NCBI GenBank assembly: GCA_023014335.1
Contig: JAECYW010000001.1
Span: forward strand, 4,340,001 to 4,404,000
Length of the DNA stretch: 64,000 nt
Source: Galerina marginata
Taxonomy: Eukaryota; Basidiomycota; Agaricomycetes; Agaricales; Galerinaceae
Direction of reading: 5' to 3'
The notes under the pieces are model-generated. The model had not been told where the DNA came from. It made no database searches and saw nothing but the letters and a program-made list of their open reading frames with translations. Position numbers and translations under genes: made by a program. Positions 11,221-23,169 of the stretch are shown here, one piece after another. The stretch's first letter is position 1. The number at the start of each line of letters is the position of its first letter.

Positions 11221-11559
11221 ATGGCTGACGAAGACTGGTGCAACAGTAGCGAGGGCTGCGACGGCAGTCACGGAACTAGATTCGTTTGGGCTTGCGATAG
11301 TTGTGGGGCCAAGGAGGGGGGGAACGATGGGAGTCCCCATTGTTGTGCCAGGAGTACGCTCTCGTAAACGGGACAATCGAGCTGGGCGTGGAGTCGGATC
11401 GTAGGACATACCCCTTGCTGATGGGCGGAGGAGGCAGGCAGGTAGGCAGGTAGTGACAATGACCAATCGCGAACGAATAGTGCAGATCCAGCTCGATGCG
11501 CAGATCCAGACGGGGGATCGACGTAGTGATCGAGTACCGCGGTAATGGTAGCAGCGCTC

Positions 11560-12440
11560 GTGGCAAACGCTCAAAGAAGGAGTTCGAACAGCAGACGGGA
11601 AGCCGGTGGGCAGGATTGGAAGATGTTGAAAGTGCAGAAACGCAGCTGCGCGACTGGGGTTCTTCTTCCCGTTGGAGAACGTGAGATGGGCATGCCAGAG
11701 GCTGGAACTTGAGTAAAGAGGCGGAAAATGCGCGTCGAATGCGATGATTTCGTGGTTGAAGGCAACTGTGGCGCGAAAGCGGATCTTGATGGGCAAGATA
11801 TCGCCAACTGGGAGCTACAAAACGCGATAAAGCAGGTTCAGCATCGACTAGGAAGAAAGAAATAGACAAGGGCGTACGTACACAGTCACATCATTCCTCC
11901 ACTAACTCGTGTTCCCATTCCAATAACAATGCAAAATCGGCGCTTTCGTGGGTGGTGTCAGAACAGAACAGTCCCAGGCGCGAGCTTTGTCGTGATATGA
12001 GCCGTAGTTCTTAGAGAAGGTCAGCTAAAATTTGAAGTCCAAGAAACTTGTTTACTTGCTTTAAGTCAGAACTGCGCTACGACACCAAAGAGATCGTGAA
12101 AAAAGCTGGAAAAACAAGTAAGAGCATGTAGAATGCGCGCGTTCAAGGAGTCGAATGGAACATAAAGGCATCAAAGGTCCGTAATGAATAGAGGCAGCAA
12201 GTGAATCCGACACCCTCTAGAGGATCGAAAAAGGATGGTACACAGAGGAAACGAACACGGAAGAGTGATGATTGTGGTGACGAGGACGGCGGGAGGGATC
12301 CAAAATTGATCCCAACCCGCACCACGTGACTAATCCGATGACGCGACTCCGACGCGTCTCGATTCCCAAATACGATCTTTTCCTCGTATTTCTGGCTGCT
12401 TGACTGCTTTGCATACGGTGTATTAAGATCCATGTTATAC
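11560..12440 (-). pseudogene. Repeat family A, copy 1 (degraded gene segment plus flank)
   Basis: The minus strand keeps a conserved exon THESADFALLLEWEHELVEE (about 11910-11970), a splice-like gap, and then LPVGDILPIKIRFRATVAF and FNHEIIAFDAHFPPLYSSSS. This is the best-preserved of five copies in the window (others near 15050, 19555, 36650 and 39005). A TGA interrupts the end of the first exon. The non-coding flank 12060-12440, with CACGTG and a CATACGGTGTATT-like end, is shared too and is probably the old promoter and leader. The parent family is not recognised. Confidence 0.5.
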
Positions 12441-14160
12441 GCCTTTCACGGGAGGTTAAACTGTAGAAATTTACCTTTAAAAACGAGATTTCAAGGAGAC
12501 AAATCGTCGGCGCATGACGCGCTAAACCGGCTGCTTTGAAACTTGAGCCACGAAAGTTCGAGTCCCCATGATCCCCGTGCTTATCGTGGAAGTATACACT
12601 CAGAGTCTCACATATTCGTATCTTTAGTTCAGTGTATTACTGCCGTAGAGCGCTCACGATCTGCCAGATCCAAATTGTCCGAATTTTTGAGTTGGGATGA
12701 AAACATCTGTTTTGCCAGAAGGAAGGAAGCGGAACTTAAGTGAAATTCTCCCATCCGGTGAGGCAAATGCAAACGCATTGATATTAGATTTCACCAAAGC
12801 GGGAATAAAGAGTAGAAAAAAGATTCTGTCTAGTACATAAATCAGACATCTCTCCTGATAGATGGTCCCTTTCATTTGACATTTTCATTACTCCATGTTA
12901 TTTACATCCACCCTTACCTCGGTTCCAACTCCCTTCCTGTCGTCTTTTTACCCAAATATTAATTTACGTCCCCTCATATTAGCGCCCATTGTCCGTTTGT
13001 TAGCAACTCATATTTCCCTGACCTGTTTACATATTCTACAAAATTTCCACCTACAAACCCAAGTGGCTTCTCCGCCGTAGAGCGCTCACGGGCTTCCAGG
13101 GAATTTGTGATCCGGCTCTCCCGCAAGTTAATGAGAATTCTACGCCATAGATATACTTTCGAGTGCGTTGAAATCGCAGGAAGTGAGGCACTACAACAGT
13201 GGAAATGAGACGGCGTCCTTTGATAACTAGCCCCTCAACTCCTTGCCTCCCTTAAAATTGATCTAGGTTGGATTCCCAACATACACTTCAATGTTTGCAT
13301 CGCGTTTTGATGCTGGTTATCCGTCTTTCTTATCATGAATCAGTGTGATATTTCAGAACTGATCTGTATCTCAATATGAGTTTGGCTCCGGAGCCCAACA
13401 GTCGCGGTGCGACATCTCTTAGGAAGATCAATATCGAATATCACACCCTAAATTTATCCCAAGTATTGCCACAGGTATGAAAGCTATGCTTCTTAGCCAC
13501 ACTGCGTAGATATCAATTTTTCAGGAGCGAGATAGAGAACTCCTCGTTTTTTTAGGGGAGGACTCTCTTCGATATCATTATACGTGATTCGGTGCTTTAT
13601 TTCCTGGTGTAAGTGTTTCAAATTTCGTCTGAATACTAAGGATGACCTTCTAAAAAAAATTCAAAATGTAGCATCACCCAGAGCTATCTCTGCTGCCTCC
13701 TCCTGTATTTTAAAGCTCCAGTTAAGTGCTATCTTTTCGCAACCGGACTGATATCACTTACTATATGGCAGGGGATTTCAGCAGAGTCTCCCGCCGCATT
13801 CTCCCTTGCAATGGCAAGCATTCTAAGCAATCGAATGATTCTCAATATACGCGACTCCGCTTCTGATTCCAGCCCTAGTCATGATGCCGTTTTTATACCA
13901 TAGTTTTCTTTCCACGCCGCCCATTTATGTACTCTGATTTGACGCCGACGTATTCAAAGTATGGGGTAAATTATATTTGCGGTGTCCAGGCAGACAAACA
14001 TTTTGGAGCTCTCCAATAATGCTAGGCTTTGACATGGTATCGAACTGAACATAAATGTACAGAATAAGGTTCTACGCGTCTTATCTAGGTTCCTCGAATA
14101 ACTGCAATTAGCTCGAAGCCATAGGTTTAAGATACACCGTGGACCATCGTTCCCAGTGCC
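12440..14160. other. Intergenic sequence with a 17-bp direct repeat
   Basis: No gene found in about 1.7 kb. GCCGTAGAGCGCTCACG occurs exactly at 12642-12658 and again at 13074-13090, both followed by similar bases. Otherwise the sequence is rather AT-rich with frequent stops in all frames. Confidence 0.5.
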
Positions 14161-14560
14161 TCAGCGCATCACGGACGTGAGTGTAAAGACATAGATAATA
14201 AATCTACTTGACACGTTAACTGTTCACTGTTTCATTCACAACTATAGGAAAAGCTACTTGGTAAATTGGTTATCGAGGAAGGAAGGCAAGTCGATGAGAC
14301 AAAAATTGTATAACACAAAGAGGTGCTGGCTCTTGAGCATTATGTATATAATAATAAGATGCACGTCTTAGAGGAAAGAAATGCAAAATGGGCATTGACA
14401 TCGATCAAGCATCATTTCCGCAGTGAACGCCTGCCGGGTGTCCACAGGCGGAAACAAAGAAGCCGTGGTTCAAATTGTAGTTATGATAGAAAAATGCAAA
14501 CGACGTGACAGTGTCGCGCCTGATTATCGCTGGACGACGCGGACCATCGCCTACACTCTC
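14160..14560. repeat. Degraded duplicate, paralogous to 6590-6850
   Basis: Shares ordered landmarks with 6590-6850 (AAGACATAGATAATAAATC, CTACTTGACACG, AAAAGCTACTTGG, ATCGAGGAAGGAAGG, GTCGATGAGACAAAAATT), diverged by many substitutions and one longer insertion before the shared GTGTCGCGCC end. No intact frame. Confidence 0.45.
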
Positions 14561-14689
14561 GCTTGACGTCGACTCACTTACGCGTAGTATGTCAAGTCAT
14601 CTGAAAACACTGCCACTCGCGCTCGTCCTCCGCCCACGCGGTGCCATCCACAGTTCCATCCAATAAACACCACTAGAATGAAGAAAGAT

Positions 14690-15617
14690 GGAGCCACCCC
14701 GGGAAGCTGTGAAGCTACTTCTGCTCCTGCTCCTAGTGCTGCAGGACCGAATGACGCGCAGATCATTCGCTGGCTTGGGGGTGGGTCTTGCTTGAGGCTA
14801 TCCTGAAGCTCGACGGGCGGGTTGAGCTCGGGAGGGCCAAGGATCAAGATGCGGGATGTCGGGACGCAGGCGCAGCAACGACGCCAAGGGGGGCTGAACG
14901 CGAGTCACTGCAGTCCCGATTTGGGCGGGGGGCAGCGAGCGTCGACCGTGATTGTGATCACGTCCACGTCGTCATCGATGGCTACATTCGCAAGATGACG
15001 AAAAAGCACAGGACGATTGGGGCTCCTCTCGTTGTTGCAGACAGAACGTAGGAAGAGCAGGACACTGGTGGTAGAACTCGCAACTGTATGGCGAAAACTG
15101 ACCATGGAATGGACAGCAAAACACTAACAGCGAGCTAAAGAACGCGACAACTTGAAAGTGTGCCCAGCACCGACCTGAGAGAAAGAAATAGACCAGAAGA
15201 TGTGTACCTAGTCGCCTTATTCCTCCAATAACTCGTGGTCCTATTCCAATGACGATGCAAACTTTTGTGGGTAGTTCCAGAGGCATGGTTTGCCGTGATA
15301 TGAGCTGGGGTCCGTAAAAAAATCAGTAAAATGGTTCAATCCGAAGAGCTATTGCTCACGTTAACCTAGAACGCCCACTACGACACCCAAAAATTCCAAA
15401 AATTCGTAAAAAAGCTGGAAAAACGAGTAGGAGTATGTGCAATGAGCGGCGGCGTATAAGTCGTTCGGATCTTCAAGGCGTAATGGATCATCGAAAAAAA
15501 AGGATGTAAGGAATCCGGCATTCTGTAAAAGATTGAAAAAGGATGGTATATGAGGAAACGAATACGGAAGAGTGAATTGTGATCAGGAGGGCGGGAAGGA
15601 ACCAAAATTCAAATTGA
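14690..15617 (-). pseudogene. Repeat family A, copy 2 (degraded)
   Basis: From about 15050 to 15617 the order of landmarks matches 11780-12290: GAAAGAAATAGACCAGA, CTCGTGGTCCTATTCC, CGTGATATGAGC, CACTACGACAC, GGAAACGAATACGGAAGAGTG. The upstream part (14690-14850) also matches 8150-8290, so this segment joins two repeat families. Coding remnants on the minus strand are interrupted. The copy ends exactly where the 127-bp element begins at 15618. Confidence 0.5.
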
Positions 15618-15744
15618 GGCAGCTTCGCCATTCCAAGGGATGTCTATAACAGATCATACTTTGGCCGATATTTAGAGGGAAAATCCTTTGGCCCAGGAAT
15701 GCATAAATTTACTTCCGAAAGCCCTTGAAATGGCCGATTTTTCC
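15618..15744 (+). repeat. 127-bp dispersed element, copy 1
   Basis: These 127 bases (GGCAGCTTCGCC to GATTTTTCC) recur inverted at 36514-36640 with a single difference (TTTAGAGGG here, TTTAAAGGG there). In both places the element abuts a family A copy. It has no terminal inverted repeats and no open frame. Confidence 0.85.
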
Positions 15745-15750
15745 CTATCC

Positions 15751-15964
15751 CACAGCTGGCACCCGCCGCTGTATTCCAAAGAAACAGCGCCAGAAAACAG
15801 GTTTTCTGTCTTTATCGCCTGTTTCTTTGACAAACAGCATTCGGGCTTTCCTTTTTAGGTATGTCCGACTTGCTGTATTTTTCAGAAACAGACAATAACG
15901 ACAGAAGTCATGTTTTTGTTGTCTGTTTCTGTCGAAAACAGAAGCCACCGCCAGCTGTGTCCAT
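15751..15964. mobile_element. Hairpin (MITE-like) element
   Basis: The left end CACAGCTGGCACCCGCCG and following bases pair with the right end, whose reverse complement starts CACAGCTGGCGGTGGC. The imperfect inverted repeat extends about 40 bp each side. The interior is full of GAAACAG/CTGTTTC words on both strands (about 15788, 15826, 15887, 15927), so the whole unit can fold back. It codes for nothing. Size and structure fit a non-autonomous inverted-repeat element; a target-site duplication is not obvious. Confidence 0.5.
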
Positions 15965-16458
15965 AAATTGAGGGCTTTGGTCGTCTTTGAGATGTAAATA
16001 ATACGATTGCTTCGAAGAAATTCCTTCAAAGACATGTCCATATAGTTCCGCGAATCCACATATGAGTACGGAAGTAAGTAGGCTACACGGTCCTAACTTG
16101 AACACAGGCGAATTATAGCGCGAGTCCGCTACTATGAATCAATGCCGACTCGGAGATTACTGTTGAAGATTTAAAGTGCAGTGACATGAGCAATATTGAT
16201 AAAGGCCGATCGATATCTTTCTAACAGGCTCTCAGAATAGGACGAAGGGTACATAAAAGTCAGAGTAGAACATGCATGCATATCAAGCGAGATGTATCCA
16301 ATGATATTCGACAGTTACCTTTCCAATAGCTTTAAACAAAGACTCGTCTCAACAGAGACGGTGAAGCTCCTCGTTACGACATACAGGACACAGTCAAGCC
16401 ACGATTCTGAGGACAAAGTGGATGGAAAGCTGTAATCTACAGATTTTGCGTACTGATA
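15965..16458. other. Intergenic sequence, nothing recognised
   Basis: No open frame of note and no match to other parts of the window. It separates the MITE-like element from the duplicated block that follows. Confidence 0.4.
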
Positions 16459-17400
16459 TTGGAAGCTGCTATCCGCATTCGCGTCTGCGCGTTGAAATTT
16501 AAATTTCCACCACTGACGGTCATTTATGGCAATATTTCCCCGACTCCTCCTGCACCCGCACTCAATCCCGCGCTTCCGGCCACGCCCACCACGCCTGTCA
16601 ACATGTCCTCTCTCAGCCCCAGCCCCAGCCCGACACCTTCACCCTTCCTCCTCCCGTGCGCCTCTTTTTCCTAAACTCCAACACTCTCGCAAACTTGGTA
16701 GGACTTGCAGGCTGCTGGCTCTCACCCGGCGTGAACGTGCGCGACTTGACAAGGTTCCAAAGCGAAGGAGATAGGTTTGATGTGTCGTATCTTCCAGGAG
16801 GGACCAATGTGTGTTCGGAACCATTGGTCCTATAGACTGGAAACAGAAGATGGGTTAGTAAGGTCGAGAAATAAAGAAAAAGAACGGGGAAGGAAGGAAA
16901 ATATGTACTTACTAAATTGGCACACTATAGGGATTTGCTTGGGCCGTCGCAGTTCCATAGTTCTGCGAACTACTTTCAAGATGCCATTTTATACGAATTT
17001 CGACTCCTGTGGGTCCAAGTCAATGTCAGCGGAGAAGCAGGAGGAAAAGGAATGCTCACAGACGGTTATGTGGGAAGACCTGACACAATGCAGGTTGCAG
17101 GTTGCACGGCGAACAGTCTAATGTTCAGTCGTTTTTGGTGGTGATATTCGGTTTGCAATGGTGTAGTAGAAGTAGTCTCGAGTCCAGTCTTGGGGTAAGT
17201 CGAGCTGGCGTAGTTGAAAATGTGGGCGTCAATCGGGTTGGCGGACGGGCAATGCGGTAGTGGTGATTACCTGAAAGCACTGAGATACAAATGGAAAACT
17301 GGAAAGAAGGTCAGAACGTTCGAAAATGCAATTGAATTCGCAGAGAACATTACCTTTGTCTCAAACAGACGCTCCCGACGGAAGCTAATCTTCTAAATCC
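16459..17400. repeat. Degraded duplicate of the region upstream of the Galpha locus
   Basis: Landmarks match 32560-33250 in order: a CCAGCCCCAGCC-type proline-rich stretch, CTCCAACACTCTCGCAAACTTG (16676; compare 32691), TCTTCCAGGAGGGACCA (16789; compare 32834), and GAAGGTCAGAACGTTCG (17304; compare 33188). Indels shift every frame between the copies, so the shared part is better seen as old flanking sequence than as an intact coding exon. No Galpha coding sequence follows here. Confidence 0.5.
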
Positions 17401-19550
17401 AATTGTCAGTTCAAAGATCCTGTGCCTGGTCATGTGTGAGAAACCACCTTCTCTCCAAGCTCGAAAGACTCACCTTGAAATACCACAAGCCTTAAAGCCA
17501 AAGAACAGTAACAAACGACGAGTCGTCGGGAAGCAAAGCGGAAGAGGAACAGCGCAGAACCCAAGACCGCACGATGTCACGTGCTTACGGATCAAAAACT
17601 CTCATCGGCAAGGCAGAGACTATCCACCCTGTTATACAGCCATACCAACCCAAATATATATTCTGAACTAGGGAAACACTAAAGGAAGGCTTATTATAAT
17701 GCCCTGTAGCGACAGATTTTATTCATTTACGAACCGAGAGCAGATCCTGGAAGAGTCTGTCGGAGGAAAGCCAAATTTGGAAAGTCCCTTCCGCATTTCG
17801 CACGGCAAAACTTGTCCCCAGTCGAAATTGCTTTTTTGCTGGCCGTATTTACTGTGCACTGTTCTAGATTCAATAATCTCAGTCCATTTTATCAGAAGTA
17901 AATAGAGTTTCCTTTGAGGTTAGAAGAGCCATAGGATTGCTATTAAGTACTCTCGAGTCTCGAAGCACTGACAGGATGGGTATTGGTAGAATCCGTCAAT
18001 ACGGGTACCATAAAGTACATAGCTCTAACGGGCCTCTCCTCGTGGCCCGTACAGCTTGGTCTCCGTTCCGTTCTTGTTTCCGCACACTTTGGATTATTTT
18101 AGTTTATATTCGAAGAAAGTCACATATGCCGCGCCGCTCGTCGCCAACCTTCGGTTGGCTCCTTGTGGCTCGGGGATGAGGCATCAGTAAACCGTGACAA
18201 TAGTTGATATTCTGTTATCATCCAACCTCAAGTGAATCTTTATACAAAATTGAATTGAGGTAAATTTTACTTAATACCATACCTCGCCGTCCGACTGCGC
18301 CTTCATTCATCACTCAAGGAGGTATCCAAAGATTACCACCTTCTGACACCTTCACGGAGAGTAGGTTGATTTACTCTTTTAGGCGCTACGGAGAACGCTG
18401 CCGCCATCGAAGCTCTAGGTGGGGTAAGTTTTTTAGCGCGACGACGAACGAAGGATCGAACGACCAACACATCTCTGACAGCCCCTGAGCCCTGGTGCGA
18501 GCGTACCGGTTTGAAAAATCCGCGATCTAAGGAAAAATAAAGTGTAAGCTTCATTTCACAACATAGGAAAGCAACATAGGAAAGACGGATGAGAACTCGC
18601 CTCATAATCTTCAGCTCCCCGCTGGCAACATCCGACGCCAAAGCCGGAGCTCAAGAGGATAGCTCTTCCTCGACCTCATCTTAATGCACAACGGCACCAG
18701 GACGAGCCAAGTCGCTATGTGACAGACGATGCATTGACGTGGGCTCGGGGGATATCCTGCGAGAATGACAGACGATAAGTGCTCGAATTCAACGTCCTCA
18801 CTGCTGTGATGAACTTACCACCTCCAGTCCGTCTCACTGGCTATGCAGCCCCGGACACATCACCCCATACTGTTTTGTGTATTCCATCTCAGTTGTATCA
18901 CCGAAGCAGAGAGCGAGTTGTAAGCAGCGCCGCAGGGAAGATCTGAACAACAGTGGGTGCTCGAATCGGAACATGACTGCAAAAGCTAAATGACTTACTA
19001 AAAGCTCGATGGCAACCTTGTTATACTTAACCATCTACCGCCCGAATCCAACTTAACTCGCACGTCGAAGCCTATCTGGACGTCTGTCGGGTGTGGAGTG
19101 GTAGACGGAACCGGAACCGGACGCGGCGCGGGACGATCCGGACGATCTGGAGATTTCGGCAACGTGAGTTAGGGTATCCTGGGCCACAGTGGGTCTTTGG
19201 ATTGTCATACTTCGATTCGATAAGACGACTTATGAACGCTGCCAGCAGACTTATTACTTTGCAAGCCAACCACCGAGATCCACTTCGGACTCATTGCCCA
19301 AGATTTGAACGAGGGCCGAGATTCCTGTAACGAATACATCAGCATGAGCTCCGAGGCGGCGGCTTGGATACTTTGGACAACAAGACAATATAGAAATGAT
19401 GCAACTTACCTAAGCGACGTTTGGGACAGATACGCCGCCATAATTTTGCGTTGCGACGGCAATCATATTGGTACGCGTCTCCTGTGTCGTATCCCATCCC
19501 ACTCCATTGCTGCTTCTACACTGGTGGTGCTGGGGCCAGCTTTTGACAGA
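17400..19550. other. Region without a convincing gene
   Basis: Several short open frames with donor/acceptor-like borders occur on the minus strand between 18700 and 19550 (for example TNMIAVATQNYGGVSVPNV near 19430 and AAASELMLMYS near 19360), but stops intervene at each join I tried. This may be a decayed gene. Nothing was recognised between 17400 and 18700. Confidence 0.35.
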
Positions 19551-19554
19551 GCGA

Positions 19555-19870
19555 TGCGAGCTGGGTCGAGAACGTTTGAACGCCCACTACGACATCCAAA
19601 AAATCGTGAAAAAGCTGGAAAAATGAGTAAGAGTGGCGTCGCACAACTTCAAGTCGTTCGGAAATTCAGGGCGTCGAAATAGAAGCTGCAAGTGGCTACG
19701 ACGTCCTTTGGAGGATCGAAAGTGGATTGTAGATAGAGGAACGAACACACAAAGCAAGAAACGGACACGGAAGAGTGGTGGGAGGGCGGGAAGGCGAAAT
19801 TCTAATTTGATCCCAACTGGAGACACATGACTAATCCGATGACGCAAATGCGATCTTTTGTCCTTATTTC
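19555..19870 (-). repeat. Repeat family A, copy 3 (flank only)
   Basis: Shares with 12060-12440 the blocks CACTACGACATCCAAAAAATC, GTGAAAAAGCTGGAAAAATGA, GGACACGGAAGAGTG, TTTGATCCCAACT, GACTAATCCGATGACGC and ACTGCTTTGCATACG. Only the non-coding flank of the family is present; the conserved exon is missing. Confidence 0.55.
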
Positions 19871-20189
19871 CTTTTTATGACTGCTTTGCATACGATTATA
19901 ATAGATAAGTACTGTAACCAATTTTTTCTGAGAATGGATGGATGGGAAAATGCTGCCAAATAGGGAAAAATCAAAGTTTGTGTCAACCTCGTGTTTTCAA
20001 TGTGTTTCGACGTAATTTTTGCTGCGTAGATACTGGATAGCCACATCGTCTCTTACTAGGATAACTGTACTGTCAGGCAGCCTCGAGGACTAGATCGCAC
20101 ACATTGCACACAGCGCAAGCTTTCCTGCCGCTCTCAGGCAGCAAGGCAACGAAGGCCTGTCAACTTACTTGAACTGACGCTTCTGTACT

Positions 20190-21405
20190 ATGGAAATTAT
20201 CCGCTCTCTCCTTTACTTCTTCGTCCGAGTGCTTCGGTTTGTTATGCCAAAAGAACAAGCCCCCACCTCTCCTCACCCACACATCCCTGCCTTAGGTGCT
20301 GGCAAGCGTGACTCCAAATCGCACGACATTTGCGATTGGGCGACCTCCGTTCTCGCCTTTCATTTGTCGCCAGCTGCAGTCGATGAATGGGTTATAACTG
20401 GTATCAAGTGGTACAAATACCGGAACGGGATGGAGCACGAATATCCCGTTTTCATCATTCAGTGCAATTCCGACCCCTCAATTCAACTTTATCTTCGGTT
20501 TGACCGCCGCCCGTCGCCAGAGGCCTTGGAGGTCAAAAAAGCAGAGGCTGTCGTTGACCCAGAAACTTTTCTGGTATAGAGTCATTGAATTTCATGATAT
20601 CGTATCCTTTCTAATACTTTTCCTGCAGGGCCTTACCGAGGAGCAGCAGAAAGATGTCACAAAAGTCGTAGATCAGGAGAGGCGGGCCATCCTTGAGAAA
20701 GGTATTAATATGATTATTCGTGCATCAAAGACCTCCTTGGGGAAGGATGGCGGCTTCGAGCCTGACGATACTGTCATGCGCACGCGGAATCCACATGGTC
20801 TCACTCAGACCGACTCCAGTGAGGTGGACCTTCTCGCGACTTATTCCAATTTCCGCCATCCGTTTACGTTGCGTGACCTTGCGGTTATCTCAAGAGCAGT
20901 CGTTGAAGAGTCCGACGCATACCTGGTGCTCACTGAACAATGTTACTGGTTGACCCGGACCATGGTCGGCATCAGCATTGCCAAGTATCTTCCACAGCCG
21001 GAAGGGATATTCGAGGAGACTTTTTGTCGTGCCGGTCGGATCAGCCGCCTCCCTTTTGTTCCGCCTATCAATATCAACAACCCAACCGAGATTTTTACTC
21101 TCGTAGAGAAGGTTAATCGTCTTATAGCAAAAGACGACCAACGAGTGGGTGGTACAATCTCTTTAATTCATATATTTTTTGTTCACTATCACCCTTAGGT
21201 ACAGGCAAACTATATGGATGGAAAGGGTGGCAGAATAGCGGCTGAAGCACTAGCCAAGGAGCGTCAAGAACAGGTCATAGCGGCTGAAGAAGCATTAGCC
21301 CGAGAGCGCATTGAGTCTGCAAGGCTGCAAGCCATAGCAGCTGAAGCATCAGCCCAGGATCGAGAACGCATCCGTGAACTCGAGAGACTGCTTACTCTGA
21401 GGTAA
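20190..21405 (+). CDS. Uncharacterised agaric-type protein with C-terminal coiled coil (368 aa)
   Basis: Three exons fit with correct phase: 20190-20573, 20629-21144 and 21199-21405, giving 368 residues. The introns (GTATAG...CTGCAG and GTGGGT...CCTTAG) are 55 and 54 nt. The N-terminus MEIIRSLLYFFVRVLRFVM is amphipathic or weakly hydrophobic. The middle contains DICDWATSVLAFHLSP, GIKWYKYRNGMEHEYPVF and LTEQCYWLTRTMVGISIAKY. The last 60 residues (AEALAKERQEQVIAAEEALA and onward) have strong heptad character and should form a coiled coil. I do not know a function; the pattern resembles lineage-expanded hypothetical proteins of mushrooms. It has no internal stop and looks intact, unlike its neighbours. 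Confidence 0.8.
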
Positions 21406-21548
21406 ATGTAGCGTCATGAACGGATTTCTCACTGTCGTGCTGGTGGACCTTTCAACATTTCTCATTCTTATCTCTGATCATGTAAACTCGTTTTCATTTC
21501 TTTATTATCTATATCTTCTGGCCAGTGGCCACATGTTGAGTGAATACT

Positions 21549-22720
21549 CTACCAAATAATTTTGGTTCTACGTTCGAGCAATCTTGGTACATTACTGGCA
21601 GCACTTAGGCTCCTCCCTTTGTGGAGAAAGGACCGGCCGGACTGCACGTCGAGCGCTAGCGCCTCCGCCAGGACGGCTTTAGGGGGTGAGGACGTTGTCT
21701 GGAATTTTCGAAGGGGTCGTAGGGGGAAGGAGAAAGCTATCGAAAGTGATACCGACGTGGAGATGCTAGACGGGGCCGAGGATCTCAGAGGTCGGCCAAC
21801 TTCAGTCAAAAGTATGTCATTTTACTCTTCAATCTTTTGTTATCGTATTTTCATCATTTTTCTATATAACCCTCGAATTAACGACCTAAAAATGTTCTCT
21901 AGCCTACAACCCACCACCACCGTCAACGCTGGGCTCGAAAGCTCAAGCATCATTGCCCTCGTCATCGTCGTTGCTCGCACAAGACCACTAAGCCCACAAA
22001 TCACCCCACCTGCGCGACCCGCCAGATGGAGGCGGGGGGCAGTACTCTGAACGGCGTAGAAACACCGGACACCGTCGTAGGCGTCGAGGATGAGGATAAG
22101 ATGCACCCGAATATGCGGAAGAAATGTATGCACCTCGAGCTGGAGGCACTAACTGCGGGTAGCGGAAGGGAGGCGAGTTTAAGTCCTCAATCGGGGTTTG
22201 GTTCGAGCAGTGTGGGCGGACATGAGCTCGATGGTGTTTTTGGAGGTGGTGTTGGTAGAAGGGTGGGTTTGGGTATTCGGATCGAGGCCGATCTACGTAC
22301 GTTCCTATTTCTTGTCTGCCTTAGGAGGAGGGCTAAATTTGCTGATATGTTTAGCTTTAGATGATAATGATCCCACCTCCACCTCCAATCTCAGCGCGCA
22401 CGCGAACGAGAGCTTGAGGAGGCTATGGCCATGCCTCCTACACCTATTCTTGCCCCGATCCACACCTCCATCTCCCCACTGGACGCAGAGCAATCATCCG
22501 CTCTCTCAGCAACTTCGACTTCAGTGTCTACATCAGCGTCGACCTCGCCTGCGCCGAGCGTATGGGGATGGGGATAGGGATGGAGATGGAGATGTATGGG
22601 TACGAGATGGACCCTATCGTTTCTTGCTCTCAGGACGAGAACGTGCAATCGCCAAAGCCGATGACTACGCCCACCGCTACGGAGGCCAGCTTCGCTGAGC
22701 TCGCTGGGGATGGTGCTTAT
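21549..22720 (+). pseudogene. Degraded copy of the segment at 26330-26620 (low-complexity, SET3-tail-like)
   Basis: REASLSPQSGFGSSSVGGHE and GRRVGLGIRIEADL (22170-22295) parallel REASLSPRSGSSSRSASGHE and GRVGLGIRIEEDL at 26338-26466. Both are followed by an intron ending TTTAG and then GATGAT. After that acceptor this copy is out of frame: the RERELEEAMAMPP stretch shared with the other copy can be read at 22395-22440 only in a frame whose start is blocked by TGA and TAA. The upstream exon (21600-21810, with ESDTDVEMLDGAEDLRGRP) is open. I read this as a decayed duplicate. Confidence 0.45.
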
Positions 22721-23169
22721 TGAGTTCGCCTTTCCTTTCCAACCCTTCTTTTCTCTGCTCCTTTCTTCCCTCCTCTGCTTCTCTCGATGCCTACTCCACT
22801 CACTTTCATTTTAACGACTCCCCGACTTCCACCTCATGTTCGCCGTATTTCTATGCAATGGTCTCGAATACAAATCAACGACGGAATTTATGCCAAAAGA
22901 AGGAAAAAAATACCTAGGTGCATTCGGCTCAGAATTAGTGAACTTGTGAAGATTCTTCCTCACATCGCCTTCAGCGTATTGTCATCAGCCATTTTTTGTA
23001 CTGGTCACATTTGGGTGCCGGTGTTTTGAGATTGAAGATAGCTGGACAATGTCCTTGGTAGACTACTGCTGTCTACTAGTACCATAGCATGTTTGTAAGA
23101 AAGAGACAGGGTAGTCAAGGAAGCTACGCGAGAAAATGTAGAGAGAAATTTGCATAAAATTGAGGCATA
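22720..23169. other. Intergenic sequence, convergent 3' ends
   Basis: Pyrimidine-rich, no family resemblance. It lies between the plus-strand remnant and the 3' end of the minus-strand oxygenase-like gene, so it probably contains 3' untranslated sequence. Confidence 0.4.

Noticed and set aside
11173..11869. Overlapping minus-strand open frames of 197 and 207 codons
   Set aside because: The two frames compete. Only short pieces agree with the other family A copies, so they are not two genes and are treated as one degraded segment.
12500..12590. GTTCGAGTCCCC resembling a tRNA T-arm
   Set aside because: No matching T-stem, D-arm or acceptor stem could be folded.
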